Assembly (NCBI GenBank): GCA_965153355.1
Contig: OZ231126.1
Coordinates: forward strand, 69,688,001 to 69,752,000
From: Flaccisagitta enflata
Lineage: Eukaryota > Chaetognatha > Sagittoidea > Aphragmophora
Length of the DNA: 64,000 nucleotides
Direction of reading: 5' to 3'
Shown: in pieces, positions 31,050-42,711 of the stretch
How positions within the stretch are numbered: position 1 is the first letter of the stretch
Layout: each line of letters opens with the position of its first letter
Notes under the pieces: generated by a model
Database searches by the model: none
What the model saw: the letters and a program-made list of their open reading frames with translations, nothing else
Told to the model about the DNA's origin: nothing
Made by a program: the position numbers and the translations under genes

Positions 31050-31333
31050 GCTGCCATTTTGATCCTTCGTCTTCTCTCCGTTTCGCAGTGATTTTCTCTG
31101 CTGACGTATCTTTCCTTTTCTCCCGCTTCGCCGTCGACGCCGCCGCCGCTGCCGCCGCCACGAAAATCCTCATCGTCCGAATCCCGACCGACGCCACCGC
31201 CGGCCGCGGCGCTCGCTGCCGCCGCCGCCGCCGCCACGGCCGCGGCACTGCCACCGGCGCCGCCGCCGCCAGTGTTGTATTTCCGCTTTTTACGATTTGG
31301 ATCCAAAGGCGCGATCGTTGTTGCAGACGCCAT
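31050..31333 (-). CDS. ARNT: ARNT (tango) bHLH-PAS factor, first coding exon
   Basis: It encodes 94 residues plus two bases. A Lys/Arg cluster (NRKKRKYN, 13-20) could be a nuclear signal. Gly- and Ala-rich low-complexity runs (about 22-65) come from GC-rich trinucleotides. The basic DNA-binding region RENHCETERRRRIKM (79-93) has the His-x3-Glu-x3-Arg spacing that contacts E-box half sites in bHLH proteins. The exon ends at GGCAGC before a consensus donor GTAAGT, and splicing to 29436 joins KMA-A-YFNEL, an exact bHLH continuation. ATG at 31333 has A at -3 and G at +4. The exon is CpG-rich, unlike its surroundings. Vertebrate ARNT has a somewhat different N-terminus but the same position of the basic region. 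Confidence 0.9.
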
Positions 31334-31620
<287 letters not shown>

Positions 31621-31702
31621 GTTAACGGTAAATTCTCGAGAGAGATTTTCTTTGGGCGCAGATGTGAAAAGGCCGAAAAGATCCACCTGCTATTTTCTTT
31701 TT

Positions 31703-31765
31703 TAGTCGCGTGCACGCGACTCTACACCTTGCCGTGGCGGTTGGTCCGTCCGTTGGTAATTTTTT
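31703..31765 (+). repeat. Family B 5' end only
   Basis: TTTTAGTCGCGTGCACGCGAC then TCTACACCTTGCCGTGGCGG and GTCCGTCCGTTGG. The hairpin GTCGCGTGCACGCGAC is perfect. The body stops and gives way to a TTTAGGGTAC array. Confidence 0.75.
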
Positions 31766-31796
31766 TTGAAATCATTACTTTTTACGGTAATTTACG

Positions 31797-32045
31797 GTTT
31801 ATTAGGGTACTTCAGGGTACTTTAGGGTACTTCAGGGTACTTTAGGGTACTTTAGGGTACTTAAGTTACTCTAGGTACTTATGGTACTTTTGGGTACTTT
31901 TAGGTACTTTTGGGTTTTTAGGGTATTTTAGGGTATTTTTTGTACTTTTAGGTATATTTGAATATTTTTGGGTATTTTTAGGTATTGTTTGGTATTTTTG
32001 GGTACTTTCAGGCATTTTTGGGTATTTTCGCGTATTTGAGGTATA
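31797..32045 (+). repeat. TTTAGGGTAC decanucleotide array
   Basis: About eight good GGGTACTTTA/GGGTACTTCA units (31804-31865) decay into GGTACTTTT and GGGTATTTT variants. It contains TTAGGG but in a 10-bp frame, so it is not a telomere repeat. Confidence 0.85.
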
Positions 32046-32207
32046 TCATGGAATATTTTGGACGTTTGGAACATTGTGAAACATTTTGGAACATTTTGGA
32101 AAATATTGGAAATTGCGTTGTGAAATGGAAGAAAAGAAGAGAGGAAGGAAAGAAGCAAGGAAAGAAGAAAGAAGGGAGAAGAAAGAAGGGAGAAGGTAAG
32201 GAATATG

Positions 32208-32236
32208 TATGTAGTAGTAGACGTAGTAGTAGTAGA

Positions 32237-32293
<57 letters not shown>

Positions 32294-32294
32294 T

Positions 32295-32347
<53 letters not shown>
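32208..32347 (+). repeat. (AGT)n microsatellite
   Basis: About 40 TAG/AGT units with two variants. Frames here are poly-Ser, poly-Val or stops. Confidence 0.97.
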
Positions 32348-32639
32348 CGAGAAAAAAGTTGAAGTCAGTCTTTGACTTTTTGATATATTCCAGAGAAACA
32401 GGGTTTTTATTTTCTCATGGGAAAGTTGAGTATCTCATCCAGGCAAATGAGCCCTCCAATGAAATTGATTGGGTAAGTAAATTTGATAACTCTCTTTCAT
32501 TTGGCGCCAGGCAGAATGCTCTATGACAAATATTCTTTGCTTATGATTTTTTAAAGATTTATTTACGAAAAATTTTAATTCAATTTTTTTTCGTTTTTTA
32601 TGATCTGAAGTAGGATCAATTAAGGAGTGTATTTATGTT

Positions 32640-33030
32640 TGTTTGATTATACAAATACAAGAAAACATGTTTTAGAGCATGGCTGCTCATCTGTCTGAGG
32701 GTGTTTTTAAGCATTTTAGCTCATTTAGCTCCCTTAGCTCAGTCTTTTTTTTCTGATTTCAAATGCGATAAATGAATTGATATAATGGTACATGTTTAAG
32801 CAAGCAAATACAAGAAAGCATGTCAGTGAGCAGAGCCTCTCATCTGTGAGGGTGTTTTTAAGTATTCTTGCTCATTTAGCTCATTTAGCTCACTTTTTTT
32901 TCTTCTGATTTTGAATAGGATGAATGAATGAATGTTTTGGTTTGAGCATAGCTGGTTGTCTGATTGAGTGATTTTGAATATTTATGATCATTTAGCTCAT
33001 TTTGCTCAGTCCTATTTTTCTCTGATTTTC
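32640..33030 (+). repeat. Three diverged tandem units with GCTCATTTAGCTC
   Basis: GAGGGTGTTTTTAAGCATTT (32697), GAGGGTGTTTTTAAGTATTC (32847) and GAGTGATTTTGAATATTT (32963) are each followed by CATTTAGCTC motifs and CTGATTTT. Period about 115-150 bp. No gene. Confidence 0.65.
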
Positions 33031-33164
33031 AGTGCTATCAATACATACAACTGTTCTTGATTTGATCAAACAAATAAAAGAATTTGCAGTGACTAAAAAC
33101 AAAAGCTTGGTGAAAAGTGGCCAATGCTTACGACTTTCCTCACGGCGACAGCCACTATTACTGA

Positions 33165-33165
<1 letters not shown>

Positions 33166-33230
<65 letters not shown>

Positions 33231-33241
33231 TAGTAGTAGTA

Positions 33242-33334
<93 letters not shown>
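33166..33334 (+). repeat. (AGT)n microsatellite
   Basis: About 56 AGT units with two single-base variants. A second array of the same unit lies about 820 bp to the left. Confidence 0.97.
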
Positions 33335-33532
33335 TTTTTGTGAAACGGATCACGCGACTGTTGGCCTGTCTGGTGGCGTCCAAAATTCAATGGAGCGTCA
33401 AGCGCATCGGACGCTTCGCCGCCAAAGTTTATGTACGTGAGCAAGAAGACAACTCACCACCAACTGCAGATTGGACCAGATGGGGGTCGAAGAGATGGGT
33501 GTCTTGGAGGGCGATAACAGTGGATGAGAGAG

Positions 33533-33644
<112 letters not shown>

Positions 33645-33774
33645 TCACATCATAAAAGAAAAATCAATTATGATTAGATGGAAATTTTTTTTTTATATTT
33701 CCTTTTTTTTAACATTTTCATTTCAATATACCAGTAGTACAATTTTTTAGTTGTATATTTTAAAAAACTAGTTT

Positions 33775-33862
33775 TTTAGTCGCGTGCTACGCAACTCCTT
33801 AAGCCACTTTTCGGTCGGTCCGTTGGTTGGTCGGTCGGTCGGTCGGTCGGTCAAAAAACTGT
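33775..33862 (+). repeat. Family B 5' end with GGTC tract
   Basis: TTTTTTAGTCGCGTGCTACG and CAACTCCTTAAGCCAC then (GGTC)n. The rest of the element is missing or decayed. Confidence 0.65.
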
Positions 33863-34009
33863 TTAAAAGGCCTTTTACACAAAATAAAGACATTTCAAAT
33901 GTTTTTGAATGTTTCTATGGCTTTTGTAAACCTCTATAAGCCATTCATGGACTGACTGACCGATCAACTTACCGACCGACCAACCGTCCAACCGACCAAC
34001 CGACAAAAA

Positions 34010-34188
34010 AACAAACAAACAAACAAACAAACAAATAAACAAACAAACAAACAAACAAACAAACAAACAAACAAACAAACAAACAAACAAACAAACAACC
34101 AAACGAACAAACGAACAAACTGACAAACGAACAAACGAACAAACGAACAAACGAACAAACGAACAAACGAACAAACGAACAATCAAAA
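34010..34188 (+). repeat. (CAAA)n and (CGAACAAA)n array
   Basis: About 20 ACAA units pass into an octamer ACGAACAA repeated about eight times, a higher-order unit grown from the tetranucleotide. Confidence 0.92.
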
Positions 34189-34423
34189 AAAACATTCAAA
34201 AAGTAAATGCAAAAATCCTGTCGCCTTGGAGACGTAAACAACTTCAATCTACTTTACAAGAGTTCAACCATCCACACAGAGGTAATTTCCCATCTTTAAC
34301 AAACGATCGCATTCCATCACTATCACTTCGGAAAGTTATTATCCTCTGGGTTGTACATCCTGGCGGCTGATTTCCAATATGAAATCCCGTATCGGGGCAT
34401 CGACTACAACTGTTGCTTCAGTT

Positions 34424-34472
34424 GACAAAGAAAGAAAGAAAGCAAAAAAGAAAGAAAGAAAGAAAGAAAGAT

Positions 34473-34511
<39 letters not shown>

Positions 34512-34515
34512 CAAA

Positions 34516-34599
<84 letters not shown>

Positions 34600-34653
34600 A
34601 GAGAAAGAAGATAGAAAAAGAAAGAAAGAAAGAAAGAAAGAAAGAGAAAAGAA

Positions 34654-34693
<40 letters not shown>

Positions 34694-34697
34694 ATGA
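34424..34697 (+). repeat. (AAAG)n microsatellite
   Basis: About 65 AAAG units with a few variants. Complement of the CTTT arrays elsewhere. Confidence 0.97.
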
Positions 34698-34796
34698 AAA
34701 AAGGATGGAAACATTTCTTGCTTTAGTGATTTCCATGTTATTCAATGGAAAGAGTCTGCATTTGTCAATTTTCATGTAGATTTGGGAAGCGAGAAG

Positions 34797-34886
34797 CATC
34801 AGGGGGGGACAGATGGACGGACAGAAGTATGGAAATTCACCCCTGTGTCCTACAGGACATCGGCCCTTTGGGGCCGCTGCCCAAAA
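34797..34886 (+). repeat. Family A element, 3' end only
   Basis: GGGGGACAGATGGACGGAC, GAAATTCACCCCTGTGTCC, TACAGGACATCGGCCC and GGGGCCGCTGCCCAAAAAA form an intact A right end. The minisatellite and left end are absent. Confidence 0.8.
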
Positions 34887-35139
34887 AAGGAAAGAAAATT
34901 AGACAAAAGTAATGGAGGGAAGGTCTTGACCGAAGAAAAAAAATCAGGTGCACAGTTCCAAAAAGTGGCGCAAAGTTGATTTGCATGAACGATTTGGCGA
35001 GGTTCTCTTACGCTAATTAGCTTCAAGATGCAACACGGACAGAATATTTAGCGGAACGTTGGTCACATTTGCTTTTGTGCTTTTGTGTTTCACCTGGGAA
35101 ACTAGTAGACTCACAAGAGTATCATTCCTAAACAAACAA

Positions 35140-35432
35140 GTGACGCGGGGTCACAATATCGTTGCGGGGAGGTGGGCAGGGGCATCCAACTCCCAACCTC
35201 ACCCCAACCACACCCCCTGCCCCCCTCCAACACACTCACACACAAACAATACCAACTGCAGCATCAATGATATGCGTTTTTCGCGTTTTCAACTCAAGCA
35301 TGACAACTCGAGCAAGACGGACAGACCATCGGACCAACGGACCAACGGACCAACGGATTAACGGACCAACGGACCAACGTACCAACGGACGGACAAAGCC
35401 TCTTATAGAGTTGCGTGTCCGCAACTAAAAAG
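35140..35432 (-). repeat. Family B element, ATATTGTGACC subtype, long
   Basis: On the minus strand it starts TTTTTAGTTGCGGACACGCAA and CTCTATAAGAGGCTTTGTCC. A GTTGGTCC tract of about ten units follows. It ends CACCTCCCCGCAACGATATT and GTGACCCCGCGTCACTTG. The GCAAC stem differs from GCGAC elsewhere, and the distal arm has CGCAAC too. Confidence 0.8.
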
Positions 35433-35987
35433 GTATAATTACCAGATTTATCCCATTTCGTTTAAACTCTTCAGAAAAGGACCATGCTGCGGTCAGTAGC
35501 TCATTTTGTTTAGGAATAACCCTTTTCCAAAATCGATGCTTATCATCATATTACGGTGGACTTAATTTCTAGGTAGCGAATGGTAAATGGTTTTGACTTA
35601 TCTCCATTTCGATTTACATGCTTGTTGTCAAATTACAGTTTTTCTTTACAAATGAAGGGTAGTAAAATGAAAAAAAAAGTTTTCATAATGAATATCGGGA
35701 CAGGGGCAGATACCGGACCAAAAAGCAGCCGTATACGAATGGGTGGGGGCAGTAGTGTGGGTGGGCAGGGACAGTTGTGTGCGTGGGCAAGAGAAGTAAT
35801 GCAATCAAGGCCAAATCTGCGTCAACAAAAAATTCGTACTACAGACATTTGAGGGTTTGGACTCGGCCGGACAGACGGACCTACTGACACAACCTATTGT
35901 ACAGTTGTTAGGTCAAGCGATGGAAAAGCTGGAAGAGGCCGTAAACGATTAACCTGCCAGTTCATTCCCCCGGACCCCCTCCCCCTT
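35433..35987. other. No gene recognised
   Basis: Non-repetitive except GGGCAGGGACAG-like pieces near 35750-35790 that resemble family B interiors. Short frames have no supporting motif. Confidence 0.4.
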
Positions 35988-36470
35988 TTTGGGCAACGGC
36001 CTCAAAGGGCTGATGTCCTGTTTGACACAGGGGTGAATTTCCAAACGTTGGTCCTTTCGTCGCTCTGTGAATCAGTCTATCCTTCCGTGTGTCGTCCCAC
36101 CCCCTGACAATCATCAAGGCCCCAAAACAGCACTTTCGGGCTTGATTTTTACCAGGCCAGGCCTCAAATCTGCACTCCAGGCCTCATATCTGCCCTCCAG
36201 ACCTCATATCTGCCCTCCAGACCTCAAATCTGCTCCCCAGGCCTCAAATCTGCCTGCAAGCCCTTAAATCAACCTTCACTCTCCTAAGTCAGTCATCTCA
36301 GGCCTAAAAAAATGCGCCTCAGGACGTCTGGAAATTCACCCCTGTGTCCAACAAGAGATCGGTCCTTTGGGGCCGCTGCCCTGCTCTCAATTCACTTCTC
36401 CACTTTATCACTCTGAATAGGGCATCGGGTACCGCTTAACATGTGCGATCCTTGGTTGACTAGTCTTTTA
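35988..36470 (-). repeat. Family A element, complete
   Basis: TTTTTGGGCAACGGCCTCAAAG, units of CAGGCCTCAAATCTGCCCTC, then GAAATTCACCCCTGTGTCC, GGTCCTTTGGGGCC and GCTGCCCTGCTCTC. The one-sided tail ATCGGGTACCGCTTAACATG and GCGATCCTTGGTTGACTAG ends it. The tail end lies within about 10 bp of the donor of the next listed candidate exon. Confidence 0.8.
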
Positions 36471-36479
36471 AAACGAAAC

Positions 36480-36589
36480 CTTGGCTGTTCCCGGTCAACG
36501 GAACCACGGTTGCCGGTTGGTTCAGAAATGGAGAGGGTGGCCGGGCAATTGGTTCGTTGGACAGCAAGCCGAGTGGAAAGGCTAGAAGG
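36480..36589 (-). CDS. Candidate exon, unknown protein
   Basis: On the minus strand, GGAATTATTTCAG precedes and CAAG/GTTTCG follows a 110-nt segment open in two frames (for example PSSLSTRLAVQRTNCPATLS). It is GC-richer than its surroundings. It could belong to the cytoplasmic part of the membrane protein at 46012-49456, but the phases do not join directly, so another exon would be needed. No domain recognised; may be chance. Confidence 0.25.
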
Positions 36590-36668
36590 CTGAAATAATT
36601 CCAGCATTAAGCCATGTCTTTTTAAAGCCGTTCAGCGTGAGTGCGTGTGGAATAGGAGAAGGGGAAGA

Positions 36669-36807
<139 letters not shown>

Positions 36808-37467
36808 GACCGGCAGTAGTTAAGGATTTCAAATTAACTAGTTAATAGTTAACTAACTACTTTTTTGCCTAGTTAACTACTAAAGTAGTTAAAATCAGTT
36901 TCCATTGTTTTCAAGCGTGAAATCTTTGGTAAGCCATATATCTCTCAGTTAAGTCTTGTAATGTTTTTGAAATCTATCATGATCATGATGGCATAGTGCA
37001 GAATAACCATAAAATTAGTCCAAATGGCAAACAATGATTGTTTCAAGATTATGTCAACCCTACATCAAAGCAGGTCAAACATCAAGTGCATTATTACTAA
37101 AGGGGGAGCAAAAGAATAAAATTTTCAAGACAAGTAATTTCATAGAAAGCAAAGATTATCAACATTCCTGTTAGAGAGAGAAACTGTTACTTTAGAAATA
37201 CAGTCCTGCTGCATTGTAGACTTTTTACCCCAACAAAAGACGCAGAGATTGTCGAACTACCATTTTATTTTTTATTTTGACAGGGTAATTGATCAATGAA
37301 CTAGCCAAATTGTTCAAAACTCATGAATGCTTGCTTGTAGATGATCCCATATCTGATGTCCTTTGCTTCAATAAACTAAGTTGTTGTATGAGTAATTCAC
37401 AGAAAACTGAGACGAAACTAAAATGTGGAATGATTGAGAGGCAGACAGGCTGACAGACCGATAGACT

Positions 37468-37535
37468 GACAGATACAGACATACAAACATTCAACTTAGT
37501 GCAATTGTTAAATCCATATGCAATGAGATAGAATA
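37468..37535 (+). repeat. 68-bp direct duplication, copy 1 (copy 2 at 38307-38374)
   Basis: The block starting GACAGATACAGACATA and ending ATGAGATAGAATA recurs at 38307-38374 with one mismatch. The 771 bp between hold the GA/GACA array and the family B copy at 37880-38050. Confidence 0.9.
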
Positions 37536-37590
37536 CCAATAAAGGCGGCTAATCGCCGTAGGAAAAAAGTCGTAAATGCTGAAAGTGGGG

Positions 37591-37860
<270 letters not shown>

Positions 37861-37879
37861 TTGAGAAAAACATGTAACA

Positions 37880-38050
37880 CAGGGTACCAACATCGTTGTG
37901 GACAGGGGCATCCAACCCCAACCTCACCCTAACCCCCACACACAAGTATCTAGACCGCTTGTTTTTCCACTTTTCCACTTGGACGGACAGACGTACCAAC
38001 AGACTGATGGATAGACTGACAGACAAAGCCTCTCATAGAGTCCGGAGTTG
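37880..38050 (-). repeat. Family B element
   Basis: On the minus strand it starts near CAACTCCGGACTCTATGAGA and GGCTTTGTC. It ends CCTGTCCACAACGATGTTGG. The first stem is partly lost. Confidence 0.65.
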
Positions 38051-38903
38051 AAATGAGAGAGAGACTGTGCTGCCAGGATGTATGATTATTACATAGGACA
38101 TTTCAAAATTCATACAGACTTCAATTAACTCTATTCCTTGTTTTTTGGGAAAACGCAAAAAATGAGGAATAATAAAAAAAAATTCAAAAATTCATAGCGC
38201 CAAAAATATTGATCGCACAGCATTCTGCTTGGCGTCATCTAAGAGAGGAGAATTAGCTCTTTCTTAGCTGTTAATTTCATACGTAGGCTCGTTCGGCCCG
38301 AAAAAAGACAGATACAGACATATAAACATTCAACTTAGTGCAATTGTTAAATCCATATGCAATGAGATAGAATATTACATGAGAACACTTTTACTTGATC
38401 GTTGATAGTCTGCAGAAGAAATGGGTTTTATTGAAAGGCCCAAAAAGACAATATGAACTGAGAAGGATGATTGGAATTACCAAAGAGGCAGAAAAGAAAA
38501 CAATAGTTGATTTGGGTCTAATGACCTGATTGAAAGAGTCCTGAGTTCCTAACCCATTCTGGATCACTTGCCATAATCCTAAGATGATCCACATTTTGGT
38601 GCATAAAACACAATCAGGACATGATTTTTGTATCACAGCCATTTTCAGTTTGAACTGATCCATGAAGCTTCAGTCTGGCCGAGTACAGATGCACAAATGT
38701 AATTGCAGGCACTATTTTGAACAAAAAGCAGGCTTACAAATCTATTTTCAACAGCTTAAGAGTATTACAAAGGACTTAACAATTCAACACTTACTTTTTT
38801 GTTTTAACTATTTTAACTAGTTAATTTGGTCTAGTTAACTACTACTGTTTTCAGAAGGTTAACTAGTTAGCTAACTAGTTAAAGGGAAAGAAAAATCTAT
38901 GAC

Positions 38904-38907
<4 letters not shown>

Positions 38908-38981
<74 letters not shown>

Positions 38982-38998
38982 GTGCGTGTGTGTGTGTG
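38908..38998 (+). repeat. (TG)n microsatellite, right of the composite insertion
   Basis: About 45 TG units with two GC variants. Confidence 0.98.
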
Positions 38999-39114
38999 AC
39001 AGGCTGACAGACTGACAAAGCTGAGGTTTAGGAAGTTGCATGCTTACCTGACTAAGGAGGCTGTCAGACCTAGTAAGTGTGGACTTCGGACTGATTCGAC
39101 AAAAGGTTGATGAT

Positions 39115-39706
39115 TCGGCTTAGTCATCAAGGGATCGCACATAGTCAGCGGTACCCGATGCCCTGTTTGAGTGATCAAAAGTGAAATTAGTGAGTGAGAG
39201 CAGGGCGGCGGCCAAAGGGCCGATGTCACCCAGCAGGACCTGAGAAATTTCCAGACGTCCTGAGGAATATAACAGGCCTAAGAGGTAATTGAGGCTGGTT
39301 GAGGTCTGAGAAGATTTTGCCTGAAGATTAGATTTGAGGTCTGGGGGCAGAACTTAGGCCTTGGGGGCAGATTTGAGGCCTGGAGGGCTGATTTGGGGCC
39401 TGGAATGCTGATTTGATGTCTGGAGAGCGGATTTGAGGCCTTGAGAGCTGATTTGATGCCTTGAGAACTGATTTGAGGCCTGGAGAGCTGATTTGAGTCC
39501 CAGAGAGCTGATTTGAGGCCTGGAGGGCTAATTTGAGGGCTTAGAGGGCCTAAATCAGAGAGTGGGGATATGAGGCCTCAATGGCCCATGGGGGGGGACG
39601 GACGGAAGGACGGAAGGACGGAAGGACGGATGGAAGGACGGACGTCTGGAAATTCCCCCCTGTGTCCTACAGGACATCGGCCCTTTGGGGCCGCTGCCCA
39701 AAAACC
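39115..39706 (+). repeat. Family A element, complete
   Basis: The left tail TTAGTCATCAAGGGATCGCAC and GCGGTACCCGATGCCCTG lead to AGGGCGGCGGCC. Units of GATTTGAGGCCTGGAGAGCT follow, then GGAAGGACGGACGTCTGG. ACAGGACATCGGCCC and TTTGGGGCCGCTGCCC with AAAAA end it. Confidence 0.85.
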
Positions 39707-39845
39707 CTGTAAAGGGCGGGAAAATTTTGGCGCGTGGTGATCAAGTTGCGTAGCCGCTTAACAGACCGTGTTATGAGATCTTTCACAGGTTCACAATCTC
39801 AAGTCAATCAAATGAAAGAATCGATCAAAATTCAAATAAGGCGAA

Positions 39846-40030
39846 AAAGAGAGAGAGAGAGAGAGAGAGAGAGTCATACAGATACACAGGGACAGAGAAA
39901 GAGTTAAAAGAAGGCCGGATACACGGTAAACCAGTCGCGGGCGGATGGGCGGGAGTAATGCAATTCAAGAATGTCACAGACGGATGGACCGACAGACCAA
40001 GGTGCAAAGTTGCGTGTCCGCGACTAAAAA
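39846..40030 (-). repeat. Short GA array and family B element
   Basis: A GA run (39848-39873) lies just left of a B copy (39912-40030). On the minus strand B starts TTTTTTAGTCGCGGACACGC and ends CCCGCGACTGGTTTACCGTG and TATCCGGCCTT. AGTCGCGG and CCGCGACT are exact complements. Confidence 0.8.
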
Positions 40031-40053
40031 AGTGAATATTTTTTTTCAATCAG

Positions 40054-40156
40054 TCTTTCGTTGTAGCGACTCCGATAGTCCGATTGCGGCATTTCAGCTA
40101 TCTCGGGAGTGTGTATTCGAGCCTCGCGCGGGACGAAAGCCACCATCCTGATAGCG
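40054..40156 (+). CDS. Candidate exon, unknown protein
   Basis: A T-rich tract ending CAATCAG precedes, and AGCG/GTGAGT follows, a 103-nt segment open in one frame (SFVVATPIVRLRHFSYLGSV, then YSSLARDESHHPDS). Both splice sites are good, and the segment is GC-richer than its flanks. No family recognised, no partner exon found. It also contains a pol III B-box-like TATTCGAGCC, so a SINE piece is the main alternative. Confidence 0.3.
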
Positions 40157-40964
40157 GTGAGTGGACGCCTCGTCCGCGCTGAGTGCACCTGACAGCATCA
40201 CGACATACGGCGAAGAGCAGCTGCCGAAGAAGTGGCTTGGGCGTTCAGAGAGTTTTTTTTGTGATTGTATTCTATCGCCGAAGCTACTGATATCGTTTAC
40301 CAATTGTCTTAATGCAGTTACTGTTATGTCAACACCCAATAGTCTTCATCATCTGAATAGACAAAATTCTTATCTATAAGACAAAGGTCATGTCCTTAAT
40401 AGACACAAAGAAAAAGACTTACCACCCGAGACTTCAGATCCGAAACCCTGGCGATCATTTTGCATCATTTGCAGTATGCAAATTTATGCAATGACTCATT
40501 GGTCGTAAAAGGTGCAGTGAGACCGGAAGGGACACCGTATGTAGGGCAAATCAGCTTAAGAAAGTGTCTTTCCTAGTTGTCTCATGGCCTAACGCTAGTT
40601 ACTCGGAAAAAATGCCAGGGCATATAGACCCATACTGGGTGATAGTATGGACCCTTCCCATCACATCCATACCAAAAACTAAATGTTCTACTTAGAAATT
40701 AGGTCAAAATGGCCTAATATGGCCATTTTTCAGGTCATTCTGGCTATTTTATGGAGATTGAGCCTTTTTTTGGTTTGACCATTTTATTTTTCTACAAAAT
40801 TGATGCCAATAAGTATTTTTCCTTCCTGTGGATACATGCTGGGCTATATCGCAAAAAAAAAAACTGGTCAAATTGACCTGATTTGGCCAGATTTAAGGCA
40901 TTTTTCAGAGAGAAGTTAGGCTCTTGGAAAGGTTGGATCGCTTTTTCAAAGAAAGATAGATAGT

Positions 40965-41460
40965 CGCAAAAGCGTTAGATGGTCAGCAGTACCCGTTGCC
41001 CCTATGTGAGTGTATGTGGGTGTGAGGTGGTTAGAGGGGCAGCGGCCCCAAAGGGGCCGATGACCTATGCTGCTTTTATTTGAGCCTCAAGGCTGGAATT
41101 ATGGCCTCAAGGCTGGAATTGGGGCCTTGAGGCTTGGAGTTGAGCCTTGAGGCTTGGATTTGAGCCTTGAAACTGGAATTATGGCCTCGAAGCTGGAATT
41201 ATGGCTTCGAGGCTGGAATTGGGGCTTTGAGGTTTGGAATAAGCCTCAAAGCTAGAATTTGAGCCTCAGGGCTAGATTTTGGGCCTTTGGGCTAGAATTT
41301 GGGCCTCAAGGCTAGAATTTGGGCCTCAAGGTTAGAATTTGGATCTCTGGGGTGGAATATGGGCCTCACAGCCAGAATTTGGGCCGCAAAGCTGGGGGGG
41401 GGGGGGGTAAACGGAGGAGAAGGAGAAGAAGAAGAAGAAGAAGAAGAAGGAGAAATTTCT
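40965..41460 (+). repeat. Family A element, right end lost
   Basis: The tail ATAGTCGCAAAAGCGTTAGA and AGTACCCGTTGCCCC precedes the hairpin GCGGCCCCAAAGGGGCCG. Units of TTGAGGCTGGAATTGGGGCC follow. It ends in a GAAGAAGAAG tract and AGAAATTTCTGCATATGTG without a second hairpin. Nested in the 2.1-kb inverted-repeat element. Confidence 0.8.
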
Positions 41461-41887
41461 GCATATGTGTCATGGTGATGGTGTGATGGTGATGGTCATG
41501 ATGAGCAGATATGGCCAGATATCAGCTAATTTTTTGGCTATTGAAGCCCTTTTGAGGAATGTATGACCTTGGAAAAATTATCTTTCTAGTTCTTTAAATT
41601 CCGTCATTGAGTCAGTTGCACGCAAAAGAAGCAATCAAACACGACCAACCAACCAACCAACCGACGGACGGACAAAGCGGGACGGACAAGGCGTTGCACG
41701 CTGATAAAAGGACCCCAGCAATATCTCCCATCACAAGGACTTTTTTTTTCACTGACGATTCGCGAGAGGATAATTTCCAATGGATAAAACTTTTAAAAAA
41801 ATTCAAACACTGCTTGAACGTCAGGGTTAATCAATCAAGAATAAGATCCTGTACAATGACAAAAAAAAAAATAACAAAAAAAAATAA

Positions 41888-41914
41888 CAACAACAACAAC
41901 AACAACAACAACAG

Positions 41915-41986
<72 letters not shown>

Positions 41987-42054
41987 AAATATCAACATCA
42001 TGGATGACAACAACAACGACCGTGACAGCAGCAGCAGAAACAACAACGACAACG

Positions 42055-42150
<96 letters not shown>

Positions 42151-42168
42151 GCAACAACAACAGTGATA
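41888..42168 (+). repeat. (AAC)n arrays
   Basis: Two AAC runs (41888-41985 and 42055-42150) separated by a degenerate trinucleotide stretch. Poly-Asn, poly-Thr and poly-Val frames are artefacts. Confidence 0.95.
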
Positions 42169-42711
42169 ACAATGATGAAAGTTGTAATCATGATAACAAT
42201 GACATGCATCCTGATAGAAATTACGAGGCTGTAAACAGGCAGATTTTGGCCATATAAGGTCATTTTGACCTGAGATTTGGCATCTCTGGCCAGTAAAACA
42301 TTTATTTGGTGTGGACATACCATAAGGTAACAGCTTCAGCGTAAACATACATTCTAAATGCTTAAGACGAGATGGAATGGATTTTAGGCCTGAAAAATGC
42401 CTTAAATCTGGCCAAATCAGGTCAATTTGACCAGTTTTTTTTACGATTTAGCCCAGCATGTATCCACAGGAAGAAAAACTACTTATTGGCATCAATATTG
42501 AAGAAAAATAAAACGGTCAAACCAAAAGAAGGCTCAAAATCTATAAAATAGCCAAAATGACCTGAAAATGGCCATATTAGGCCATTTTGACCTAATTTCC
42601 AAGTAGAACATTTTGTTATCGGTATGGATGTGATGGGAGGGGTCCATATTATCACCCAGTATGGGTCTATATGCCCTGGCATTTTTTCCGAGTAACTAGT
42701 GTTAGGCCATG

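Larger units (their letters stand above)
40583..42711. mobile_element. 2.1-kb inverted-repeat element with nested repeats
   Basis: The left end CATGGCCTAACGCTAGTTAC pairs with the right end GTAACTAGTGTTAGGCCATG, and arms of about 330 bp match throughout (ATATAGACCCATACTGGGTG against CACCCAGTATGGGTCTATAT). Between the arms are a family A copy, an AAC array and GGCCATATAAGGTC pieces related to the arms. No transposase frame. Probable non-autonomous DNA element that received later insertions. Confidence 0.75.

Noticed and set aside
31797-32045. Interstitial telomere repeat
   Set aside because: TTAGGG occurs only as part of a 10-bp unit; no hexamer phase.
40090-40120. tRNA gene or tRNA-derived SINE
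   Set aside because: A TATTCGAGCC B-box-like motif is present, but no A box at the right spacing and no cloverleaf. Kept only as an alternative to the candidate exon.
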